A stretch of DNA of 64,000 nt from Bacillus sp. F19 (GTDB taxonomy: Bacteria; Bacillota; Bacilli; Bacillales; Bacillaceae). The stretch spans positions 186,001 through 250,000 of the forward strand of contig CP085710.1 in NCBI GenBank assembly GCA_023823795.1, written 5' to 3'. Below the pieces are notes generated by a model. It saw nothing but the letters and a program-made list of their open reading frames with translations. It was not told the origin of the DNA and did no database searches. Below, piece after piece: positions 28,474 through 36,265 of the stretch; position 1 is the stretch's first letter, and every line of letters begins with the position of its first letter. Both the position numbers and the translations under genes were made by a program.

Positions 28474-29481
28474 TTAAAGAACATGCTTTCTGCTGTTTCT
28501 GAATCCTTTTGCCACATCCACTATTGAAAAGAGAATGACGATGGCAGCTGACGCCCAAAGCCAGTTTGACCAAACCTTATCATGATTTTCAGGCTGTACT
28601 CCAAAGGAATTCATCGTCAAGCTGATAAAATCATTGTTGAAAAGCGCCGGATTCAGCAGCATGATGCAGTAAAAGCTGCTGAAAAGGAGATTGCTGAGAG
28701 CATGGATCCAGGCGAGCCCTTTGTTCCATCTGCCTGTATAAAGCTTGTAAATGGCTATTAACATTTCTAATGCAAAAATGACAGCAATGCCGGGGAGATA
28801 CATTTTAAGAACATCTGCCTGAAATAGAGGGGCAGCAAGCTTAAGGTCTTCAAGACCAGTTCCCTGCTGTGTATACCAGCCAAGCAGGTTCGATGCGTTC
28901 AAAAAGATGGAAGCCCACAGCACCGTGAAAAATAATTCAAAAATGGATTCAGACCTGGGTATGGTTCTTTTAGGAGCGTTGGTCAAAGCGAGTAAATCGT
29001 CAGGGGTCCATTTCGTGTTTTTCACATGATCACTTAGTGTTACAGCGCGTTCCATAAAGGCGTAAGTCAGAGTTACCCATGTAAACACTTGAAAGCTGAC
29101 CAGCAGGGAGCCGATAAGAATGTCAAGGAAAATGGTCAGCATGAGAGAAAAAATGGATATATCTCCCTGATGCTGGATGATTCCTTCAAGAAACCTGGTT
29201 AAAAACGTGATGCACAATGCCGCAACAAGGGATATTTTCATGACATACAGGTAGGAACTATACAAAGCTGGCCCGATTAAATAATTGGGTTTACCAGAGT
29301 ATTTTTGTGCTAGTTCAGCGGGGTTTTCGAGTTTAGTCAGTACCTTTTTTACATCTTCTTCGGTATAGTCCGCAGGAAGCATATCTTCAATATTCGATCG
29401 AAGCTCAAGGGCAATATCCTCTTGAGCCTTTTCAGGAAGCCTTCGTGTGACCTCATTAATATAAAGATGAATCAGATTCAC
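28474..29481 (-). CDS. HAAS-domain membrane protein
   Basis: A 335-aa protein. The N-terminal 70 residues form a HAAS (helical, PadR-associated) domain (YINEVTRRLPEKAQEDIALE, EDVKKVLTKLENPAELAQKY). About seven membrane segments follow (for example SLVAALCITFLTRFLEGII, WASAAIVILFSIVDVAKGF). HAAS proteins are nearly always encoded next to a PadR regulator and are thought to sense or transport an envelope-active compound; no defined function exists. The start is GTG at 29481, with GGAGG 10 nt upstream inside the end of padR, so translation is coupled. Confidence 0.85.
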   Translation of the reverse strand: MNLIHLYINEVTRRLPEKAQEDIALELRSNIEDMLPADYTEEDVKKVLTKLENPAELAQKYSGKPNYLIGPALYSSYLYVMKISLVAALCITFLTRFLEGIIQHQGDISIFSLMLTIFLDILIGSLLVSFQVFTWVTLTYAFMERAVTLSDHVKNTKWTPDDLLALTNAPKRTIPRSESIFELFFTVLWASIFLNASNLLGWYTQQGTGLEDLKLAAPLFQADVLKMYLPGIAVIFALEMLIAIYKLYTGRWNKGLAWIHALSNLLFSSFYCIMLLNPALFNNDFISLTMNSFGVQPENHDKVWSNWLWASAAIVILFSIVDVAKGFRNSRKHVL

Positions 29482-29485
29482 TGAA

Positions 29486-29815
29486 TCATTCCTCCTCTAA
29501 AAGCTTTTTCATTTGATTAGAAGTTCTAAGCCATTCCACTTTAAGCTGTTCGTACACCTCTTTTCCAAAATCGCTCAATTTGTAATACTTTCTTGGCCGA
29601 GTCTCTGTCAGTTCCCATTCACTTATTAGGAGTTCTTGTTTTTCCAGTCTGCGGAGTAAGGGGTAGAGGGTGCTTTGATCAATTGTTATGTTGTTTTTTT
29701 CGAGAAGCTGGACGAGAGAATATCCGTATTGAGGTGTTTGCAGCTGGCTGAGGACGGCAAGTGTAAGGGTTCCTCTTCTTAGTTCAGTGGTCAGCGAGTT
29801 CAGTAATTCATCCAT
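29486..29815 (-). CDS. PadR-family transcriptional regulator
   Basis: A 109-aa winged-helix repressor of the PadR/PadR-like s2 type: TLTLAVLSQLQTPQYGYSLV, TIDQSTLYPLLRRLEKQELL and RPRKYYKLSDFGKEVYEQL are seen. It is followed four nt later by the HAAS-domain membrane gene, the usual pairing. An imperfect dyad upstream (29838-29860) is the likely operator. Confidence 0.93.
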   Translation of the reverse strand: MDELLNSLTTELRRGTLTLAVLSQLQTPQYGYSLVQLLEKNNITIDQSTLYPLLRRLEKQELLISEWELTETRPRKYYKLSDFGKEVYEQLKVEWLRTSNQMKKLLEEE

Positions 29816-29837
29816 TATGACACCTCCAATTTCATAA

Positions 29838-29860
29838 TAGTATGTGACGTACAGTATTGT
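29838..29860 (-). promoter_or_regulatory. Candidate PadR operator
   Basis: Imperfect inverted repeat AATAGTATGT...ACAGTATTG about 20 nt before padR, containing the TGT...ACA pattern of PadR sites. Assignment is inferred from position. Confidence 0.4.
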
Positions 29861-29899
29861 TAATAAAATAATACTAATATTTGTAAAATGAGCAATTCG

Positions 29900-29946
29900 T
29901 TGACATGCGAGAACAAATGAATTAAAATTATCTTTAATTCGAGATA
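29900..29946 (+). promoter_or_regulatory. Promoter and MhqR-like operator of mhqO
   Basis: TTGACA (29900-29905), 17-nt spacer, TAAAAT (29923-29928), then directly TATCTTTAATTCGAGATA (29929-29946), a palindrome over the transcription start. It agrees with the MhqR box known from B. subtilis (TATCT...AGATA). A second box occurs at 35122. Confidence 0.85.
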
Positions 29947-30011
29947 ATTATTAGGATAAGTTTTATAGAGATAAAATGAAAGAAATACAATTTATAAAGG
30001 AGAGGTTTTCA

Positions 30012-30941
30012 ATGACTAAGAAAACAGCAGGTATCCACCATATCACGGCAATCGTTGGTCATCCCCAGGAAAATGCGGACTTTTATGCAGGGGTTCTTGG
30101 CTTGAGACTGGTAAAGCAAACAATCAATTTTGATGATCCTGGTACGTATCATCTTTATTTTGGAGACGCAGCGGGAAAACCGGGAACGATTATTACGTTT
30201 TTCCCATGGCCTGATGCGTATCAGGGGAAAGTTGGGGATGGCCAGGTTGGAGTAACATCATATGTTGTTCCAAAAGGTGCATTGAACTTTTGGGAAGCCA
30301 GACTTGAAAAGATGGATGTCCCATTTTCTAAAATGGAGCGGTTCGGTGAGGAGTATGTGGTATTTGATGATCCGCATGGTCTGCACCTCGAAATCGTTGA
30401 ACGGGAAGAAGGAGAATCAAACACGTGGGAGTTTGGCGGAGTCTCATCTGATGTTGCAATAAAAGGATTTGGAGGGGCAACGCTGTTATCCGCTCAGCCT
30501 GAGAGAACAGCAGAACTGCTGGAGGCGATCATGGGATTTGAAAAAATCAGCCAAGAAGGAGATTTTATCCGTTTTCGCTCAACTGGAGAGATTGGAAATG
30601 TGATTGATTTGAAAATGACGCCAATTGGCCGCGGACAAATGGGAGTTGGAACGGTTCATCATATTGCGTTCCGCGCAGAAAATGATGAGGATCAGCTTCA
30701 GTGGCAAAAGCATGTTGCAAACGGCGGATATCAAGTCACTCCAGTACAGGACCGACAATATTTCAATGCGATCTATTTCAGAGAACACGGTGAAATCCTG
30801 TTTGAAATTGCAACAGATCCTCCAGGATTTGCTCATGATGAGGAGACGCTGGGAGAAAAGCTGATGCTTCCGAAATGGTATGAGCAGCAAAGAGAAAAGA
30901 TTGAAAAAGTGCTTGCACCATTTGAGATTAGAGAGCTTTAA
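30012..30941 (+). CDS. mhqO: Ring-cleaving dioxygenase MhqO-like
   Basis: VOC-superfamily dioxygenase of the Bacillus Mhq group, which detoxifies hydroquinones, quinones and other electrophiles. The 309-aa protein has two glyoxalase-like halves (GIHHITAIVGHPQENADFYA and VGTVHHIAFRAENDEDQLQW). Metal-ligand candidates are the first His pair, His in GTVHHIAFR and Glu in HGEILFEIATDPPGF. ATG 30012 follows AAAGGAGAGG; a longer start at 29976 has none. A flavin reductase gene follows by 12 nt in the same operon. The MhqR-type operator upstream predicts induction by quinones. Confidence 0.9.
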   Translation: MTKKTAGIHHITAIVGHPQENADFYAGVLGLRLVKQTINFDDPGTYHLYFGDAAGKPGTIITFFPWPDAYQGKVGDGQVGVTSYVVPKGALNFWEARLEKMDVPFSKMERFGEEYVVFDDPHGLHLEIVEREEGESNTWEFGGVSSDVAIKGFGGATLLSAQPERTAELLEAIMGFEKISQEGDFIRFRSTGEIGNVIDLKMTPIGRGQMGVGTVHHIAFRAENDEDQLQWQKHVANGGYQVTPVQDRQYFNAIYFREHGEILFEIATDPPGFAHDEETLGEKLMLPKWYEQQREKIEKVLAPFEIREL

Positions 30942-30953
30942 GGAGGAATGACA

Positions 30954-31562
30954 ATGCTGAGCATTGATCCAGCTGTTAACACGGAAAGGGAAAATTATAA
31001 GCTTTTAACAGGAAGCATTATTCCAAGACCGATTGCATTTGTCACTTCACTTGCAGAAGACGGAACATTAAACGGAGCGCCGTTCAGCTACTTTAACATC
31101 GTTTCCGCCAATCCCCCGATGATTTCAGTGTCCGTTCAAAGAAGCGGAGGAAATCAAAAGGATACTGCCAGGAATATCAGCAGTCTGAAAGAATTTGTTG
31201 TGCATATCGTTGATTATGATAACGTTGAAAAGATAAACATCACGGCAGCGAACCTTCAGCCTGATCAAAGTGAGATTGAATTGGCGCAATTAACGCCTAT
31301 TAAGAGCAGCAGGATTGCTGTGCCTGGAATAAAGGAAGCCAAAGTGCGCATGGAATGTGTGCTTGAACGAGTGATTGAGCTCGGCGGGAACGATTCGCCT
31401 GGATGTGATTTGATCATCGGGAAAATTGTTCAGTTTCACATAGAAGAGAGCATCTATGAAAAAGGAAGAATCAATCCTGATGGACTTGGCGCAGTCAGCA
31501 GACTTGCGGGAAATGATTACGCAAGTATCGGAGAGCTATTTTCAATCGAACGCCCAAAATAA
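30954..31562 (+). CDS. Flavin reductase (FMN-binding split-barrel) protein
   Basis: A 202-aa flavoprotein of the flavin-reductase-like family: NYKLLTGSIIPRPIAFVTSL, NGAPFSYFNIVSANPPMISV and NQKDTARNISSLKEFVVHIV are typical FMN-binding segments. It probably reduces FMN with NAD(P)H or uses FMN to reduce quinone-type substrates, matching its operon partner mhqO. The ATG at 30948 lies against GGAGG; ATG 30954, six nt after it, is chosen. A strong terminator follows. Confidence 0.88.
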   Translation: MLSIDPAVNTERENYKLLTGSIIPRPIAFVTSLAEDGTLNGAPFSYFNIVSANPPMISVSVQRSGGNQKDTARNISSLKEFVVHIVDYDNVEKINITAANLQPDQSEIELAQLTPIKSSRIAVPGIKEAKVRMECVLERVIELGGNDSPGCDLIIGKIVQFHIEESIYEKGRINPDGLGAVSRLAGNDYASIGELFSIERPK

Positions 31563-31566
31563 AATG

Positions 31567-31594
31567 CCGGACCAAATGCTGGTCCGGTTTTTTT
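31567..31594 (+). terminator. Terminator of the mhqO operon
   Basis: CCGGACCA/TGGTCCGG with a 5-nt loop and seven T. Confidence 0.93.
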
Positions 31595-31661
31595 GGCACT
31601 TAGGAAATTATAAAAGTCAAAAGGTTGAAATATCGGTTATAAAAATCGAAGTCAAGCCCGC

Positions 31662-32159
31662 TCAAAAAAATAAAACCATATGATCCTCATCATAATAGAT
31701 GCCATCAGCTTTTAGCGCTCTATTTTCATGACCATAAACGGTGAAGCCAAATGAAGTGTACAGCTGCTTTGCTGACTGATTGGTGCCCACAACTGATAAC
31801 TGAAGCTGCTCTGTATCGTCAAACTCCTGTGCTTTTTTTACCACTTCAGCCATCAGCTTTTTTCCAATGCCCCTTCCGCGATAATCAGGAGAAACATACA
31901 TCGCGAAAATCGAAGCTTTATGCTTAAGCTTGACCTTCGTTTCTTTTACTAGAGTGACAACACCGGCAAGTTCCTCCTTTTCAAAAGCTCCAAACGTATA
32001 GGCTGAATCTGATTCAAGTCGCGATTTGTAAAGATCAATCGGATAAAGCTGTTCTTCCTCGTAGCTTGATCCAAATGCTTCAGGGCTGTTTTTTAAACCT
32101 TCAAGCCGGATTTTACGGTAAGCGTCTGCATCATTTCCATTCAGGATTCGGATCTTCAT
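31662..32159 (-). CDS. GNAT N-acetyltransferase
   Basis: A 165-aa acetyltransferase. The acetyl-CoA motif is SPDYRGRGIGKKLMAEVVKK (about residues 90-109), followed by LSVVGTNQSAKQLYTSFGF, typical of the RimI-like group. GGAGG precedes the ATG by six nt. The substrate cannot be told. Monocistronic. Confidence 0.9.
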   Translation of the reverse strand: MKIRILNGNDADAYRKIRLEGLKNSPEAFGSSYEEEQLYPIDLYKSRLESDSAYTFGAFEKEELAGVVTLVKETKVKLKHKASIFAMYVSPDYRGRGIGKKLMAEVVKKAQEFDDTEQLQLSVVGTNQSAKQLYTSFGFTVYGHENRALKADGIYYDEDHMVLFF

Positions 32160-32245
32160 GGGTACCTCCAGAAATGTTTTCTTTTAGTTTACAAGGCTGA
32201 GACCGTTAGTTCCAGTCATTTCATTGTTGGCAACAGTGAAAATGA

Positions 32246-32407
32246 CAAAGTTGGGTTTTCTTTAATTTTGACAAAGATGAAGAAGCGGTTGAAATTCAGC
32301 AGCTGATTCAGGAAAAGGGCATTTCGGGTGCACTGCAGGAGGTTTCACAGCTTCCTGAAAATCATCCGCTGATTGGCCTTGTTGTAGAAAAATATCATAA
32401 GCTGTAA
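32246..32407 (+). pseudogene. C-terminal remnant, possibly of mannitol-1-phosphate dehydrogenase
   Basis: An open stretch reads FNFDKDEEAVEIQQLIQEKG, then ISGALQEVSQLPENHPLIGL and ends VEKYHKL-stop, with no start codon or ribosome binding site in front. The pattern (EAVE-QxLI-EKG, short helix, HPL, YHKL end) resembles the C-terminus of MtlD-type dehydrogenases as I remember it; this is not verified. The N-terminal 330 or so residues are gone. A terminator follows directly. Confidence 0.45.
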
Positions 32408-32412
32408 AGGGA

Positions 32413-32446
32413 AAAGCCTATCATTGTCTGACAATGATAGGCTTTA
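32413..32446. terminator. Bidirectional terminator
   Basis: AAAGCCTATCATTGT/ACAATGATAGGCTTT, 15 bp around a 3-nt loop, between the remnant and the convergent DUF4385 gene. Confidence 0.9.
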
Positions 32447-32893
32447 TTAACCATACTTTTTCTGATGCTCTTTCTTTAATTCCAAATATTCCTCGTCTTC
32501 TCTGACTGCCATCCACATTTGTTTGAAGATTGCAGCAGACTTGGCTTTTTCCTCATCAATTTCCCGTTTGTGGATGTTTCCATCTTCTTTATACTTACGT
32601 CCGCCTTTATAATTGGCATATCTTCTTGCCCGTGTGTAGCCCATTTGCAGAAATTTCCTCGCCATGTCCATACCGTCAAAGTCATCGTTATCTTTGTATT
32701 CAAGAAAAAGATGATAAATTTTTTCAGAGGATTCTTTTGCGATCTCAGGAGTTTTAAAGCGCCAATAAGGCAAGATTTCACTTTTATAGGGTTCTACAAG
32801 CAGGGCACCCTGTTCGCCTCTGCCAATGCGGTATTTCTCTGGATGCTTTCGGAAATCCGTGTTTTCAAAGTCCTCATCGTAATTAAATGGCAC
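32447..32893 (-). CDS. DUF4385-domain protein
   Basis: A 148-aa soluble, charged protein matching the DUF4385 pattern: FRKHPEKYRIGRGEQGALLV, YKSEILPYWRFKTPEIAKES and MARKFLQMGYTRARRYANYK. No function is known for the family. A GTG at 32902 lies inside AGAGAGGTG; the GTG at 32893, seven nt after it, gives MPFNYDEDFENTDF, the better start. Confidence 0.85.
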   Translation of the reverse strand: MPFNYDEDFENTDFRKHPEKYRIGRGEQGALLVEPYKSEILPYWRFKTPEIAKESSEKIYHLFLEYKDNDDFDGMDMARKFLQMGYTRARRYANYKGGRKYKEDGNIHKREIDEEKAKSAAIFKQMWMAVREDEEYLELKKEHQKKYG

Positions 32894-32996
32894 ACGAATC
32901 ACCTCTCTTTTTTTACCATACCCCGAATCAATTAAAAAGTGAAACGTCCTGAATGTGCCGGAAAAGAAAAATATACCTTTATGAAAAGGTCATGAC

Positions 32997-33965
32997 TTAT
33001 TCCATAAAGATAGATACTGCGCCCATACCAATCAATATGATAAATAACCCAGTAAGAATAGCGGTTGAAATTTTGACCTTCTGCCTTCTTCGGGTAATCC
33101 CGAACTTCCGCCTGACAAGCAGTCCTGTTATGTAATTGCTGACATAGTATGGACACAGCGTGAACAAAAGGTACAGCCAAAATAGCGGGTTAAAGGCAAA
33201 AAAGATAAAAATCATGATGGTCCAAAATAAGACGGCTGATCTTCTTCTCAGAAAGGAATTAACCTGTATAATTCGGAGGAAGAACGTGTGAATGGGATAG
33301 GCCGTTTTTAATAATTCCAGATATTGCTCTCTGTATGTTTCTTCCTCAGGCTCTATTTCGGCAGCAAGCTGGCTCAGCTCTCTGGCCTGCTTGAAGTCTC
33401 CGCGATTAAAAGCAGTATTGGCCAAAGAATAGAAGACGTGCGGATCATTCTCATTTTTTTCTAAGGCGATCTTTTCGAATTCCCTCGATTCTTTCTTCTT
33501 ATTGGAAAGCAGCAGGAAATCACTGTAGGCTGCAAGGTAAACAGGATCTTCGCTCTCATGGGCAAGAGCGCTCTCCATCAGCTTAAGTGAGTCCTTTAGC
33601 TTGTTTTTTTGAAAGGCTCTCAGAGCTTTTAAATAATAGAAATGAGCAACATCGGGATATATCCGAAGCGCATCTTCAACAGCGTGATCAAAGGATTTCA
33701 TATCCCCGCTTTGATAATAAGAGCTGACAAGCAGAAAGTTGCCTGTGTAATCCTCAGGGTCTTTTTTTAATGCTTCTTTTGAAAAGTGAATCGCTGATTC
33801 AAAGTCTTCTTTATGAGAATAAACATGTGCCAGAATTGAATAGAAATGGGCGATTTCCGGATCTGATGCGATGAGGTTCTGTGCTTCTTCTATTGCTTCA
33901 TCGTATCTTCTCCAGTCTCTGAGCTTTTTAATGCGCTCGATTGTCTGAATATGCCAATTAATCAT
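32997..33965 (-). CDS. TPR-repeat membrane protein, partner of AAA ATPase
   Basis: A 322-aa protein. About residues 5-220 form six tetratricopeptide-like repeats (RYDEAIEEAQNLIASDPEIA, DFESAIHFSKEALKKDPEDY, KLKDSLKLMESALAHESEDP, DFKQARELSQLAAEIEPEEE). The C-terminal 80 residues hold two or three membrane segments (VLFWTIMIFIFFAFNPLFWL, ISTAILTGLFIILIGMGAVS). Topology puts the TPR part in the cytosol. The ATG lies one base beyond the AAA stop codon with AGGTAAG in the AAA end, so translation is coupled. The TPR part probably presents clients or partners to the ATPase. I know of no assigned function. Confidence 0.85.
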   Translation of the reverse strand: MINWHIQTIERIKKLRDWRRYDEAIEEAQNLIASDPEIAHFYSILAHVYSHKEDFESAIHFSKEALKKDPEDYTGNFLLVSSYYQSGDMKSFDHAVEDALRIYPDVAHFYYLKALRAFQKNKLKDSLKLMESALAHESEDPVYLAAYSDFLLLSNKKKESREFEKIALEKNENDPHVFYSLANTAFNRGDFKQARELSQLAAEIEPEEETYREQYLELLKTAYPIHTFFLRIIQVNSFLRRRSAVLFWTIMIFIFFAFNPLFWLYLLFTLCPYYVSNYITGLLVRRKFGITRRRQKVKISTAILTGLFIILIGMGAVSIFME

Positions 33966-33968
33966 GTC

Positions 33969-34916
33969 TTACCTGATTCCGTGTGTCTTCATGTAGTGAA
34001 GCACATTCTTGTAATCTTTATTTGTATCGCTGAAGGTAGCGTAATTTTTTGCCGTGGCAAACCATTCAAGAGTTGTAGGATTACGATCTTTGGCTGACTT
34101 CAGCAAATCAGTATTGGACATTGGCTGAAGGGATCCTTGTTCAAGAGAACGCTCAATCGCTTTTGAGATAGCATCATCGATTACCTGTGTTAAATCAGCG
34201 CCTGAGAAATGGCCGGTAACCTTTGCTATTTTAGACAAATCAAGCTTATCCTGAGGCTTATTTTTTGTTTTGATTGAAAGAATCAGCTCACGTTCCTGCT
34301 CAGAAGGCGGCGGAATAAATAACAGCGAATTAAATCTTCCTGGACGGCGAAGGGCAGGATCCAGGTACCACGGGGTGTTCGTGGCTCCAATAATATATAC
34401 CTGATCGTTAAAAGATTGGAGGCCGTCAAGCTCAACTAACAGCTGATTCACAAGCACACGGTCATGATGCTGGCTCATGCGGTGACGATTGCCTCCCAGC
34501 GCATCCAATTCATCAATAAATAGAACGCACGGTTTTTGCTCTCGTGCCTTTTCAAAAATATCATGCAAATTGTGTTCGCTTTGGCCTACATACATTGAGA
34601 GAATAGCTTGCAGCTCCAGGTGAATGAAGCTGGCATCGATTTCACCGGCTATCGCTTTAGCAAGGAAAGTCTTTCCGCATCCCGGAGGACCATACAACAG
34701 CAAGCTTCCCCCTCCGGTTTTTCCGTATGCCTGAAAAAACTCAGGAGATTGGATGGGCATGATAAAGTCCATGCGGATCCGCTTTTTGACATCCTCAAGA
34801 CCCCCGACATCTTCAAACGTTTCCTTAGGCTGCAAGGTTTCTATTAAACTGTTTTTATCCTTATCAAACTGAATGACCTTCAAGTTTTTCCGTCTCTTGT
34901 CATCTCCAGAGCTCAT
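33969..34916 (-). CDS. AAA-family ATPase (Vps4/FtsH-like central domain)
   Basis: A 315-aa ATPase with one classical AAA module and no protease. Seen: TFEDVGGLEDVKKRIRMDFI, Walker A LLYGPPGCGKTFLAKAIAGE, pore-loop region MYVGQSEHNLHDIFEKAREQ, Walker B VLFIDELDALGG, sensor 1 IIGATNTPWYLDPAL, arginine finger RRPGRFNSLLFIPP, sensor 2 GHFSGADLTQVIDDA. The Asp-Glu-Leu-Asp Walker B is complete, so hydrolysis is expected. The N-terminal 40 residues are short and basic. ATG 34916 follows GGAGG; an upstream ATG at 34937 has no site. It is the first gene of a two-gene operon with a TPR membrane protein. A remodelling role at the membrane is inferred. Confidence 0.9.
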   Translation of the reverse strand: MSSGDDKRRKNLKVIQFDKDKNSLIETLQPKETFEDVGGLEDVKKRIRMDFIMPIQSPEFFQAYGKTGGGSLLLYGPPGCGKTFLAKAIAGEIDASFIHLELQAILSMYVGQSEHNLHDIFEKAREQKPCVLFIDELDALGGNRHRMSQHHDRVLVNQLLVELDGLQSFNDQVYIIGATNTPWYLDPALRRPGRFNSLLFIPPPSEQERELILSIKTKNKPQDKLDLSKIAKVTGHFSGADLTQVIDDAISKAIERSLEQGSLQPMSNTDLLKSAKDRNPTTLEWFATAKNYATFSDTNKDYKNVLHYMKTHGIR

Positions 34917-35078
34917 GAGATCCCTCCTATAAAACATTCCTCTTTGATACTAGCAAAATATGAAACTTTTTCCAACATTTAAAAGGAGAGAGATGCGATT
35001 GGATGACAAAATTCAGGGGTGAAAAGCCTTTTTCTAGCTGCCTTCGGCCATTGCTCATCAGGAACCAGCCGACTATAT

Positions 35079-35139
35079 TTGACATCACTAAACAGAGTGT
35101 GTATATTGTAAGTATAGAAATTATCTCGAATTCAAGATA
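35079..35139 (+). promoter_or_regulatory. Promoter and MhqR-like operator of the second dioxygenase
   Basis: TTGACA (35079-35084), 17-nt spacer, TATATT (35102-35107), then TATCTCGAATTCAAGATA (35122-35139), a near-perfect palindrome of the same class as 29929-29946. Confidence 0.88.
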
Positions 35140-35157
35140 TTATTTGGAGGGATGAAC

Positions 35158-36135
35158 ATGCAGCCATTAAAAGGCATTCACCATGTATCGGCCATTACAG
35201 CTAAAGCACCTGAAAACTACGAGTTTTATACAAAGACGTTAGGTTTAAGATTGATAAAGAAAACCGTTAACCAGGATGATGTATCTGTTTATCATTTATT
35301 TTATGGAGATGAGAAGGGAAATCCGGGTACGGAGCTTACCTTCTTTGAAATTCCAAATGCAGGACGCGTGCATGAAGGGGTCAACAGTATATCGGCAACC
35401 TCGCTGCGTGTGCGAAATGATAAGGCACTAAGCTTTTGGAAACAAAGATTTGAAGAACATGATGTGGAACACGGCGAAATTGTTCATGCAGGATACCGCC
35501 AAACTTTGTCATTCAAGGACTTTGAAGGACAGCGCCTGATCTTGGTTTCTGATGAAAATAACGCTGGAGTTGCCGGAGGACAGCCTTGGGATAAAAGTCA
35601 GGTTCCAGCCGAGTTTGCCATCATTGGACTTGGACCTGTGAAGTTAACGGTAGCAGTTCCGGAGAGAACAATTGAAATTTTAACAGACATTCTGGGCTTT
35701 AGAGCAAAAGGAAGCTATCCATCCGACGTGCCTGGACAGCCTGAAATTTTAGTATTTGAAACAGGTGAAGGCGGATCAGGAGCAGAGGTTCACATTGAAG
35801 AACGCCTCGACCTTCCTCAAGAACGTCTCGGCCGCGGAGGCGTGCATCACGTTGCGTTCCGTGTGGACAATGAAGAGGAAATGCATAAATGGATTGAAAA
35901 ACTGAAATCTGAGAGAATTCCAAGCTCAGGATTTGTAGACCGTTTTTATTTCCGTTCTCTGTACTTCAGAGAGCCGAATGGCATTCTGTTCGAGCTTGCA
36001 ACAGATGGGCCAGGATTTGATACAGATGAAGAATTGAATCACTTAGGAGAGTCACTTGCCCTGCCGCCGTTCCTTGAAAACCGCCGTTCAGAAATTGAGG
36101 CGAAATTGAAGCCTTTGAATACAAAATTGAGCTAA
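35158..36135 (+). CDS. Ring-cleaving dioxygenase MhqA/MhqE-like
   Basis: A second VOC-superfamily dioxygenase, 325 aa, related to the one at 30012 (GIHHVSAITAKAPENYEFYT versus GIHHITAIVGHPQENADFYA). Metal ligands: HH near residue 8, GGVHHVAFRVDNEEEMHKW, and Glu in PNGILFELATDGPGF. GGAGGG is followed by ATG 35152 too closely; ATG 35158 is chosen. It is monocistronic under an MhqR-like operator, so it should be co-induced with mhqO by quinones. Which Mhq paralogue it equals cannot be decided here. Confidence 0.9.
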   Translation: MQPLKGIHHVSAITAKAPENYEFYTKTLGLRLIKKTVNQDDVSVYHLFYGDEKGNPGTELTFFEIPNAGRVHEGVNSISATSLRVRNDKALSFWKQRFEEHDVEHGEIVHAGYRQTLSFKDFEGQRLILVSDENNAGVAGGQPWDKSQVPAEFAIIGLGPVKLTVAVPERTIEILTDILGFRAKGSYPSDVPGQPEILVFETGEGGSGAEVHIEERLDLPQERLGRGGVHHVAFRVDNEEEMHKWIEKLKSERIPSSGFVDRFYFRSLYFREPNGILFELATDGPGFDTDEELNHLGESLALPPFLENRRSEIEAKLKPLNTKLS

Positions 36136-36168
36136 AAAAAGCTGATCCGGGTGACGGATCAGCTTTTT
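36136..36168 (+). terminator. Terminator of the second dioxygenase gene
   Basis: AAAAAGCTGATCCG/CGGATCAGCTTTTT with a 5-nt loop. Confidence 0.93.
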
Positions 36169-36265
36169 GTCTTCTATCAGGGCAGCCATCAGCCATTTTT
36201 AGAATTTATCAGATAAAATCGGAATTATTACAGTCGAAATCCAAAGCTTTCAGCTGATTTCCTCA

